In this document: in pieces, positions 53,357 through 64,000 of the stretch | Numbering within the stretch: the stretch's first letter is position 1 | How the letters are laid out: every line of letters begins with the position of its first letter | Assembly: GCA_026929865.2 (NCBI GenBank) | Contig: CM049400.1 | Span: forward strand, 21,755,001 to 21,819,000 | Length of the DNA: 64,000 nucleotides | Origin: Hyperoplus lanceolatus | Lineage: Eukaryota; Chordata; Actinopteri; Uranoscopiformes; Ammodytidae | Direction: 5' to 3' | Position numbers and translations under genes: made by a program | Notes under the pieces: generated by a model | What the model saw: only the letters and a program-made list of their open reading frames with translations | The model's database searches: none | What the model was told of the DNA's origin: nothing

Positions 53357-54681
53357 CAATACATTTCCTGTATACCCATACCCTTACACATAATCCTACG
53401 CATACCCATGTTTCCTACTCACTGACACACTGAAAATGTCAGCCACTCCGACTGCCAGCACCACAGCAACTGTGGAGTCAGCCATCGCAGAAGGCCGAGC
53501 CACGACGCCACCCTTAATGCAGTAGAACACTTAGCATACTTCTTAGTTCTCAAGTCTTTTGTTAAGTGTAACTTCAAATATACTTCTCTCAACAAAGAGA
53601 GGGTTTCTGGCAGTTGGATGCTCTAAGCACAAGTACCTACAATAGAGTAAAAAGAAGCCAGGCAGGTTACAACGAGGTGACTATTCACTGGGCACAAGCA
53701 GCCAGCCATTATATTTGAACAAAGACTACCTGGTAATAAACTGTGTTCTATGGATTCTGTGACCATGAAACCGGAACAGAATGGGACAATATTGACTTTC
53801 ACAAACTAATTGTAAAGCTGCTCAAATCCAATGCAATGCCAAACACATTCTTAATTGTATTCACTGAAACCTGTTCGACGGAGAAAAGTCAAGGACAAAC
53901 GAGCATCAGTTCAGTTAACTCTGCCCTTCTCAGGGGAGTCTATACATCACATGATCTGTAGCTCACATGATCTTTGCAGCTGATAATCAGTTTTCCTCAG
54001 GCAGAGTGGCTCATGATCTGGATCATTCCAGTGTCCCTATATATAACTCCAAAACAGAGACGTTTCACTAGAAACTAAACACTATACTCTGCATTTGTTT
54101 GCAGCAGTAACGCCATTCCTAACAGAATTAAGGCGTGTTAATTGCATACATATTATTCACTGACTGACACATAATCGTACAATTACAAATAGAGTTATAT
54201 ACACAATTTGCACAGCACCAACGTGAAGTTAAACCAATTGACAAACTGTACCTTAATCTACTAACATTTATACGTATATAAATGTGGCCAGGCAGCCGAA
54301 GGTAAGTATAGCTATTTTCTTATCCTGACAGCTGGTGCTCAGGGAACACTGGGATCACATATTTTCTTTTATGCCACACACTAAACCAATTTGGGACCAT
54401 GTACTGTTGGCATGACAGCAAAGCCTGACCTGTCGTCTGCTACTTCAGGCTGGCATCTCATTTGACCCACTGATGACAAGTGCCACAGGCTGAGCGACTG
54501 CCTTTGACCCGGAGTGCACCACGCCGGCATCCACACTGACCTACTTCTTGTGTGCTTATGCATCACAGGCACAGCCATGTCGGTTCACACCACATGTACA
54601 GTAAATACTTAGTGAATACTGTTTATTGGACACTATACTGCCATCTCTGCGAGGACTGTTCACTATAATACCCCTGCTTTA
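53357..54681. other. Non-coding DNA, no gene recognised
   Basis: 1.3 kb without recognisable exon or repeat. Confidence 0.45.
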
Positions 54682-55311
54682 GGGGAGAACGGGGTAAGTA
54701 GGCACACTTTTTACTCTACTGAGAATTGCTCATCAACTAAACATCTTTCGATAGTCATTCCTACATTACATTGAAGCTTAAAGTGTTGGCTTGAAATGTG
54801 TACCCCTCACTTTTTCTATCTTATTGTAATAAAGAAGAAATTAATCATCAAAGACACCCTAACACATTGTGACAATCAACCCCATCAAGGGGTCGGTTGT
54901 CATACACTATGGGGTTGTTTGTCACAATGTTATCTTAATGGGAATAATCTTGAAAAGAAGGCAAGAAAGCAGAACTAAATTTGAAAATGCAATTGCATTG
55001 TCAAGTTGACAAATAGGTCAATATAACTTACTGTAGCCTTGGCAGCTTGTCTAGTTTGGTATGCACTGGGTTGTTTTGATTTTGTTGCCCTTTTTTCCTT
55101 TGCATGCTAGCTGCCTTTTCCTGCTCTATTCTTTCCTTCTCTGGGGTGTCAGTGAGGATACAGCTTGACAATTTATTTCGTTATTGGGTTCCTTTTCTGG
55201 CTGTAGCCTTTGGATAACTTGTGACAACCAACCCCCCCAAAAATGTGACGACCAACCCCAACTTGAATTTTTTGCTAGCATCAATGCCAACAACCATCTG
55301 ACAACTAATTA

Positions 55312-56937
55312 CACTCAACAAAAATATAAACGCAAAACTTTTGTTTTTGCTCCCATTTTTCATGAGATGGACTTAAAGATCTAAAATTCATTCCAGATAC
55401 ACAATATTACCATTTCTCTCAAACATTGTTCACAAATCTGTCTAAATGTGTGATAGTGAGCACTTCTGCTTTGCTGAGATAATCCATCCCACCTCACAGG
55501 TGTGCCACATCAAGATGCTGATCTGACATCATGATTAGTGCACAGGTGTGCCTTAGACTGTCCACAATAAAAGGCCACCCTGAAATGTGAAGTTTTGTCT
55601 CACAGCAAAATGCCACAGATGCCACAAGCATTGAGGGAGCGTGCAATTGACATGCTGACAGCAGGAATGTCAACCAGATCTGTTGCTCGTGCATTAAATG
55701 TTCATTTCTCCACCATAAGCCGTCTCCAAAGGCGTTTCAGAGAATATGGCAGTACATCCAACCGGCCTCACAACCGCAGACCACGTGTAACCACACCAGC
55801 CCAGGACCTCCACACCCAGCAGGTTCACCTCCAAGATCGTCTGAGACCAGCCACTGAGACAGCTGCTGAAACAATTGGTTTGCATAACCAAACAATTTCT
55901 GCACAAACTGTCAGAAACCGTCTCAGGGAAGCTCAACTGCATGCTCGTCGTCCTCATCGGGGTCTTGACCTGACTCCAGCTCGTCGCCATAACAGACTTG
56001 AGTGGGCAAATGCTCACATTCGATGGCGTCTGGCACATTGGAGAGGTGTTCTCTTCACGGATGAATCTCGGTTTACATTGTTCAGGGCAGATGGCAGACA
56101 GCGTGTGTGGCATCGTGTGGGTGAGCGCTTTGCTGATGTCAATGTTGTGGATCGAGTGGCCCATGGTTTTGGTGGGGTTATGGTATGGGCAGGCATCTGT
56201 TATGGACGAAGAACACAGGTGCATTTTATTGATGGCATTTTGAATGCACAGAGATACCGTGATGAGATCCTGAGGCCCATTGTTATGCCATACATCCATG
56301 AACATCACCTCACGTTTCAGCAAGATAATGCACGGCCCCATGTTGCAAGGATCTGTACACAATTCTTGGAAGCTGAAAATGTCCCAGTTCTTGCATGGCC
56401 AGCATACTCACCGGACATGTCACCCATTGAGCATGTTTGGGATGTGCTTGACTTGCGTATACGACAGCGTGCACCACTACCCACTAATATCCAGCAACTT
56501 CGCACAGCCATTGAAGAGGAGTGGACCAACATTCCACAGGCCACAATTGACAATCTGATAAACTCTATGCGAAGAAGATGCACTGCATGAGGCAAATGGT
56601 GGTCACACCAGATACTGACTGGTTCTGAGTCCCCAGACCCCCAATAAAGCAAAAAAATGCACATTTCAGGGTGGCCTTTTATTGTGGACAGTCTAAGGCA
56701 CACCTGTGCACTAATCATGATGTCAGATCAGCATCTTGATGTGGCACACCTTTGAGGTGGGATGAATTATCTCAGCATAGCAAAAGTGCTCACTATCACA
56801 CATTTAGACAGATTTGTGAACAATGTTTGAGAGAAATGGTAATATTGTGTATCTGGAATGAATTTTCGATCTTTAAGTCCATCTCATGAAAAATGGGAGC
56901 AAAAACAAAAGTGTTGCGTTTATATTTTTGTTGAGTG
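55312..56937 (+). mobile_element. Tc1-like transposon, complete and young
   Basis: The 278-bp terminal inverted repeats (55312-55589 and 56660-56937), starting CACTCAACAAAAATATAAAC, differ at about six positions. TA flanks both ends (55310-55311, 56938-56939). The interior is a single uninterrupted transposase gene. Near-identity of the arms and an intact ORF point to recent insertion. It lies inside the element at 54682. Confidence 0.93.
55610..56590 (+). CDS. Tc1-like DDE transposase, intact (326 aa)
   Basis: Catalyses cut-and-paste transposition at TA sites. Seen: an N-terminal paired-like helix-turn-helix region (about 6-47, including ARALNVHFSTISRLQRRFRE), a GRPR-type hook RPHNRRPRV (52-60), a second HTH region (about 70-115), then the catalytic core. 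The core residues are D151 in LFTDESRF, D239 in QQDNARPH and E274 in SPIEHVWD. Thirty-four residues separate D239 and E274, the DD34E signature of Tc1. Glycine-rich GFGGVMVWAG is at 186-195. Length is normal for a Tc1 transposase and there is no internal stop or frameshift. ATG at 55610 is chosen because the open frame further upstream has no ATG after the terminal repeat. An AATAAA lies about 50 nt after the stop. The family name within Tc1 is not certain. Confidence 0.95.
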   Translation: MPQMPQALRERAIDMLTAGMSTRSVARALNVHFSTISRLQRRFREYGSTSNRPHNRRPRVTTPAQDLHTQQVHLQDRLRPATETAAETIGLHNQTISAQTVRNRLREAQLHARRPHRGLDLTPARRHNRLEWANAHIRWRLAHWRGVLFTDESRFTLFRADGRQRVWHRVGERFADVNVVDRVAHGFGGVMVWAGICYGRRTQVHFIDGILNAQRYRDEILRPIVMPYIHEHHLTFQQDNARPHVARICTQFLEAENVPVLAWPAYSPDMSPIEHVWDVLDLRIRQRAPLPTNIQQLRTAIEEEWTNIPQATIDNLINSMRRRCTA

Positions 56938-57256
56938 TAGCTTGCTAACCACAATCTAAACTATAGTTTACCCTTCACACTTTTCATGGGTAACAAGTGT
57001 TTTGTTATAAACCCATTCTGTAAAAGCCTAGAAGAAAAATACTGAGGAGCTAAATATTTTCAATTTGACATGAAAAACACAAACAGTCCTCTCACCTCAA
57101 ATTCAGCAGTCTAACTCCAAGGAAGACTATGTAGGTGACCTCTTATCCCAATTCTGGATATTTACATACCAAAATTTCACAGACAGCGCCTTCTGGTTCC
57201 GAGATATAACGATTGTGACAACCAACCCGTGTGACAAATTACCCCGTTCTCCCCTA

Positions 57257-59620
57257 CCTACTGTGTTTATTTGCATATCATGCTTAATTGTTGTAAATAA
57301 ATACAAATCTTCTCAGCTGAACCAATAACAAATGCAAAGAAAAAATAAGAACGTATTGCGTTCTACCTTTGGTATAAAAAAAAACCTCAATAAATGTATT
57401 GTTTATAACATTTAAAATGATGCAAGGTAAGAAAATTTAAATAAACCTGCTATACATTAAACTACTCATTTCCTTATCAAAAAGCAAATGATCTGTGGAT
57501 GGACACATAATTACTGCAGTGATGGCTAACAATTATAACTCAATTTCAACTCAAGCCAGACAAAAAGTTCTCAATTACAAGTGAGATCAACTTTTTTTCA
57601 AATACGAGAGCACGTAGGCAATTTGGTGTTTGGTAATGAAAGAAAAGGCCCGTCTGCATTATAACTTCCACATATCGACTGCCTGCCACATTCATCTTTT
57701 GGGAAAAAAACTACAGAAAATTGGGAGTTCCGATTGACGTACTAGTGGAGCAGGGTGAAATGGCAGCCTATACGTCTCCCTCTTGTTCTGTAGGAATAGT
57801 TTTGGAGGCCAGCCATGCCCTGAAAAGGCTGTGATCACAGCAGCGAGAACATTGCATGGGACAGATTTCACTGGTAAACGCCGCACACAAAGGCTGGGTC
57901 AGAGCGACAGCATGGGGTGTGTTTGAGTTTCCACCTCCTACACAGTCATGCATTAAATATGGTTCAACAATCACACTGTCCGATGACTCTCAAAACCCCT
58001 GACTTCCCAACCTTTCCAACTGAACATTTCCTGGGGAATTCCGACCAGGAGTGTAATCTCGATGACGGAGTGACTGCAACAGCTGGGAGGAAAATCACTT
58101 TCTAATGAGCAGAATGGAAATATGAGTTACTGTAAGGCTTTGTCCCTGACAATTGTTTGTTCTCAACACTTTGCTGGATCAAAATACTTTGTTGGGAATG
58201 CACAACCATGCCACTTATTGGAGCAGTTTGAGTATTTTGTAATTCTCTCTCGATTTGCAGAATTTTAAACCAACACTGCCTTAAAGCATTTTTCAAGAGC
58301 AGGGAAACACATTTCAAGACCATGCTGGGGAGACTTGTGATTCCCAGTAAATTAGACGCCGAGTTGAATATGTGAAATGAAGTTGTCCTAGCACAGAGAT
58401 ACCCTTAATAGCTTCCCATAATGCAGAATCACTGTGGTAATGGCCCCTTCAATAGCTGGCAATGAGTGGGTAAAAGGCACCATTTAAATGGTGCTTGGTT
58501 TTAATTACCACTGAAAAGCAAAATTGCAGTATTTAATACATCGAAAGCTTCGATAGTAGGAAATGTAAACTGTTGACGTTTCAAAAGTCTGCTACATTTT
58601 AGTTTAAAACTCTACCTGTTTTGTGCCAAATAGGCTACTGCTTTTAGAACCTTTGAAACTGGCGAGTATCATCTAGTGTTTTGTTTGATGGAACAGTAAG
58701 CCTTTGTCAGTCGCCTGTGGCAGAAGCATGCTGCATTTGAGCTTGTGACATTGGTGTTGCTGTGGTCTATTTATATCCACGTACAGTAACCATTCTAGAC
58801 GCTAAGCTGGGGAAGGTCTCCATTTCTGTATTAGACATGCAAAGGCTCGTATTGTGAACCAGCAGGTGATATTTACATAACGTCAGTATTCCCACAAAAT
58901 AAGATGTCTCAATTTGCAGTGAATTTGCGTTTTGTTTTTGTTTTTTACTGCAAACATTGTTAACTTTCCATCCTTAAATGCAAAAACAAACACATACAGT
59001 ATATGCACACAGCAATCAATTGTGTTATGGCTAGTCTCAACATAAATACATTAATCCTACAGACAATCCTCCTTAATTCCATTTTAAGGAAAGGGTATTA
59101 ACGAGTCCTAAAGCTGACCCAGCCTGTAAGCTGGAGATTATTCTGTATCGGCACATTTTGCCAATCTGCCATTCAACAAACCTTTTTTCTTTAGACACCA
59201 TAACAAATGCACACATGATCACACTGTAAACACTCATTGAAAATAGGTTGGCATGCATACACAGTATAACCTCGAATCCCCAAGAAAGTTATCATCTTTC
59301 TCATTATAGATCACTGATTAGGCACTGAAGACATCCATCAATACACAATAGCATTAAGGCCAATCGTCAATATTTCTTGATAAGAGAAACATTTCATGGC
59401 ATAATTATTGCCGTTATCATTTGTCATTCACTGATACTTTCTTTCCATCGAGCAGACCAAAGCACCACAGCAAAATTGGTCTTGGCCTTAACAGTTCTGA
59501 CACGCTGTATGTATACTAAACAATTTTCAATTGGACATAACATGTCAAACCGGGATCCAGCATTAGACAAATATTGGTCCTCTACATGCAACAAGGTAAG
59601 ACAGAGAGATCCTATGAGGA
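57257..59620. other. Non-coding DNA with an 18-bp perfect palindrome
   Basis: 2.4 kb without gene or transposon. The palindrome GCACCATTTAAATGGTGC is at 58477-58494. Confidence 0.5.
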
Positions 59621-59756
59621 ATATAATATAATATAATATAATATAATATAATATAATATAATGTAATGTAATATAATATAATATAATATAATATAATGTA
59701 ATGTAATATAATATAATATAATATAATATAATATAATATAATATAATATAATATAT
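59621..59756. repeat. (ATAAT)n pentanucleotide repeat
   Basis: ATAAT units with two matching ATGTAATGTA interruptions about 40 nt apart, which suggests an internal duplication of a longer block. Confidence 0.95.
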
Positions 59757-61356
59757 TCAGGATATAAATTAACTTCAGTAACATAAAACAATACTGCTGC
59801 CACCAAGGACCCATACCATTTCCAATAATGTGGTTGGTCGATGCTTTAATCCTAGTACACTGACACTCCTAGTTGGAATCCAGCCCCTTGTGCCCTCAGT
59901 GCTGCTGTACTGTAGAAAGCCATCCAGAAACCCAGCTGTCTGCATCATGCTGACACAGCTTGGCTTTTCCAGTTACATCACTCAGGGAAAAGATGTCACT
60001 TTTCAATATCAGTTTGAAAACCCTCCTCACGACACGCACGAGTATCCCTGAACTGACCCTTAATATCCAAGATGCCTCTCATATTAAATGCTCAGCTGCC
60101 ATATACCATGGAAGGGTGTGGTGGTAGGTTTCAAACAGTTGGCCCACAGCAGCCGAAAGCTTCATCATCAGTAAATGAGAATGTCAAGAGGCTGACTGAC
60201 GCGTGGCTAATGCGGGTTGGCATACTGAGACAGCCCAACAACACTCCATACATTTGTTTCCATTAACTAAACTCACTAGATGTTAAAACCGACCATTTAA
60301 AGATACATATGGGGATTTACTGTGTGGCCCCTTTCTCTGCCCGCAGTCTTATTTAATGCCCTGTACTTGTTCAAAACAACCACATGTCACAGCTCATAAA
60401 ATATCAGTTCAGGAGGAGTGAAGCACATACACATGTGTTAAAGGCAGCAGCAGGGCGGCCTAGTGTGGCTAAGGAGACATGTCCTTCAATCCAGGAGTGC
60501 ACATCCTCCCTGTTGGTGTATGTACCATGGCTATGAGTGAGCAATGAGCATGCACTCTAACCTCTGCAAGCAGGCAGCTGTCAGGTAAAAAAAAAGGAAG
60601 GAATTTCTCCTACTGGAATTCTTGAAATAGCAGATTTATATCAATAGGGGAAAAGCTTCTATAGTCTTCAACAAACCACCCCCCGACTCCTCTGTCCACA
60701 TTTTTGTCAGCCTACTGTAGCCTACATCATCATTGGTCACATCCCTGCATGCGCACTACAATCTCACCTCGTCAACGTAGCTTTGATGTTGAGCCGATCC
60801 AGATAACATTCAGGTCAAGTCCAAGTTACTGTAACCTACAACAGCACATTTCTGGGCAGAGCAGTGCAAAGGATGCTGGAGCTGGGCAGCATTATAGTTG
60901 CCTGTTCAGCCCACTTCTAAGCACGACATTTGGTGACCCCTTGAAATACAACGGGTAGCAATAACGCAACACAACTAGTCAGAAAATGCTTATTATTACC
61001 TCTGTATATGTCAATGTCAAAGTCACTCAGTCACATTTTAGGCGAGAAACAGATTTGACAGGCGCATAATCACGCACCAGATGACGCGAATCGACTGATG
61101 TTAAATCCAAAAGAATAGCAAAAGAGGTGGTGGAAGTGGAGCACACCACACCACGCTTATCATGTGAGAAGGTCGTCTGCAGAGCTGTTAATATGAAATG
61201 TGTTCAGCGCTTTTGCTGAGCCAACATCGCCTCCCCCGTAATGAACCCGTTTGGGAGGAGAACAGCACAGCACACTGAACGACAGCGCGAGGTGTTTCAA
61301 ACAGCCAGCAAGGAAAGCACGCACAACAACACAAGAAACCAAAGGTGAAATCCTAC
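59757..61356. other. Non-coding DNA, no gene recognised
   Basis: 1.6 kb. The stretch GGGCGGCCTAGTGTGGCTAA near 60454 faintly resembles a SINE head, but no box B follows convincingly. Otherwise nothing recognised. Confidence 0.4.
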
Positions 61357-61480
61357 CTGACGTCTGCCTCCGTTAATGCATGCGACCTGCCTTGGATGTA
61401 GGCTAGGGCGACACACACCGCAAGCGGGTCAGCTCAGCCTGCCAGCCTCCTCCACGGCATCAAGCCCCTCCTCGTTTATC
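61357..61480 (-). promoter_or_regulatory. Candidate non-coding first exon/promoter of tln2
   Basis: On the minus strand a GC-rich stretch (GGAGGAGGCTGGCAGG, CTGACCCGCTTGCGGTG) ends in ACGTCAG|GTAGGA, a good 5' splice donor. Upstream (to about 61560) are GTGACGCCGCTTCC, a CRE/ETS-like combination, and a T-rich run. The ATG exon at 23278 begins with an acceptor, so a first exon must exist at higher coordinates; this is the best candidate I see. If correct, the first intron is about 38 kb. The 5' boundary is not defined. Confidence 0.3.
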
Positions 61481-61599
61481 GTACAGTGGGGGAGAGATAA
61501 AAAAAAAAAAAACGACCGCATATCTATGCGCCGAAAAAAAGGAAGCGGCGTCACGCTCTCCCGTGGTTTCTGATTATAGAAGCTGTCTTTCAAGATAGA

Positions 61600-63137
<1,538 letters not shown>

Positions 63138-63489
63138 GCACGCCCTTAAACTGGGCGATTGCCCACTTTGACTCGGCAACTGAAGTGAAGACAGGGAAAA
63201 AGAGAGACAGAGACGACGATCGCCTCAGACGCAACTCGTACTCGTGGACCTAACAAATACAAATGCTTTCATATGCAGCTGTCTGCACTGGGGCTCATGC
63301 CTCAGCTGATCACGAGTATCAATAACATTATCAATAATGTAGGTTGTGTCCTTCAGTTCTAGTGCGATGCTGACGTCCGCACGTAATCGGTGATTAATGA
63401 ATGAAGAGTAAAACAAACATTTATCAGATGATTATTTATGAGACCCAAGGCAATTGCCTACCTTTGTGCATTGGTTAAGTTCGCCTCTG

Positions 63490-63541
63490 GGCGCGCGCGC
63501 ACACACACACACACACACGCACACGCGTGCGCACGCACGCA
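63490..63541. repeat. Alternating purine-pyrimidine (GC)n(AC)n tract
   Basis: GCGCGCGCGC runs into (AC)n and then CGCACACGCGTGCGCACGCA; a strict alternation of the kind that can adopt Z-DNA. Confidence 0.9.
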
Positions 63542-64000
63542 CTTCTTTCACTAAATTGAAACGTGTATTTTTCAAAATCAACATTTAGGCCATTATTCTC
63601 ATATTTGATATCCTGGTCATGAATTGTGATTGAAATTTATAAACACGTGTTTTAGTATAATATATAATTTAGCTGAGAGGATGATTATTAAAAAAACAGA
63701 TCACTTTTAGTTTTTCGTGCTTTGATTTCCAAACGGATATGGATTGACACGGATGGTACACGGATTCTGTCTGTTCATGTGGGAGAGCTCACCTTATTCA
63801 AATTGGTTAAGAATTTCAGAAAAATAGAGTTCAAAAATGTCTTTCTTTTTTCCAATGATATATGCATTATCCCTCCATTATATGGTTTTAAGAGGTACAA
63901 CATGTTTGAGTGTTACGCTGGAATCGCTGATGTGACTTGAACAAATTAGATAACATGTCTGAGAAATTCCCCCGTTAAGGGCACTTTCCTGGTATAGTGT
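63542..64000. other. AT-rich end of window, nothing recognised
   Basis: The open frame at about 63722-63940 (72 codons) has no recognisable domain or splice context. Confidence 0.4.

Larger units (their letters stand above)
54682..57254. mobile_element. TA-flanked element with GGGGAGAACGGGGTAA termini, split by Tc1
   Basis: Ends GGGGAGAACGGGGTAAGTAG (left) and AATTACCCCGTTCTCCCC (right) are flanked by TA (54680-54681 and 57255-57256). Subterminal copies of GTGACAACCAACCC and GGGTTGTTTGTCAC lie inside both ends. Without the Tc1 insertion and its TA duplication it is about 945 bp. Similar terminus style and a shared CACTTTTTACTC block relate it to the element at 4050. Confidence 0.75.

Noticed and set aside
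55595..55609. Upstream extension of the transposase to 55595
   Set aside because: That start would be TTG; the first ATG in frame is at 55610, which gives a normal Tc1 transposase length.
55694..56718. Antisense open frames of 222 and 133 codons inside the Tc1 element
   Set aside because: Shadows of the transposase reading frame on the other strand; no domain of their own.

Overview
This is vertebrate nuclear DNA, most likely from a teleost fish. It is dominated by introns and by fish-type DNA transposons, tRNA-derived SINEs and very long dinucleotide microsatellites. The one host gene I can recognise is the 5' half of a talin-2 gene (tln2; which of the two teleost paralogues cannot be decided here). 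It lies on the minus strand, with its start codon at 23240 and its coding exons running down to position 413.

Region 413-23278: nineteen coding exons were placed by frame, splice sites and remembered talin-2 protein similarity. They total 2640 nt, exactly 880 codons with no frame break, and encode the whole FERM head (F0-F3), the head-rod linker with the calpain region, and rod helical bundles R1, R2 and most of R3. The rest of the rod (about two thirds of a roughly 2540-residue protein) lies beyond the left edge. Seventeen of the eighteen complete introns are GT-AG; intron 10 is GC-AG. Several introns carry features that could affect splicing: a (TG)n tract of about 157 nt just upstream of exon 16, a run of 25 G straight after the exon 4 donor, and an inverted repeat pair flanking exons 15-17.

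Intron 18 (580-5569) holds a transposon nest: a TTAA-flanked MITE split by two hAT elements, one of which is itself split by a TA-flanked element. Intron 14/15 holds a further hAT fragment carrying a SINE.

Region 23279-64000 has no protein-coding host gene that I can support. It is best read as the long 5'-UTR intron and/or upstream DNA of tln2. A GC-rich segment ending in a good splice donor at 61357 is a candidate non-coding first exon. Mobile elements here include a 3.05 kb hAT-type element with a perfect 8-bp target duplication (33983-37030), a region bounded by perfect 51-bp inverted repeats (42990-44739), an L2-like 3' end (about 52960), and a TA-flanked element (54682-57254) hosting a young, apparently intact Tc1-like transposon (55312-56937). 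That Tc1 element encodes a full-length 326-residue DD34E transposase, the only uninterrupted non-host gene in the window.

I found no bacterial-type system, CRISPR array, virus or operon. The interest is in splice-affecting repeats inside tln2 and in the nested and possibly mobile transposons.
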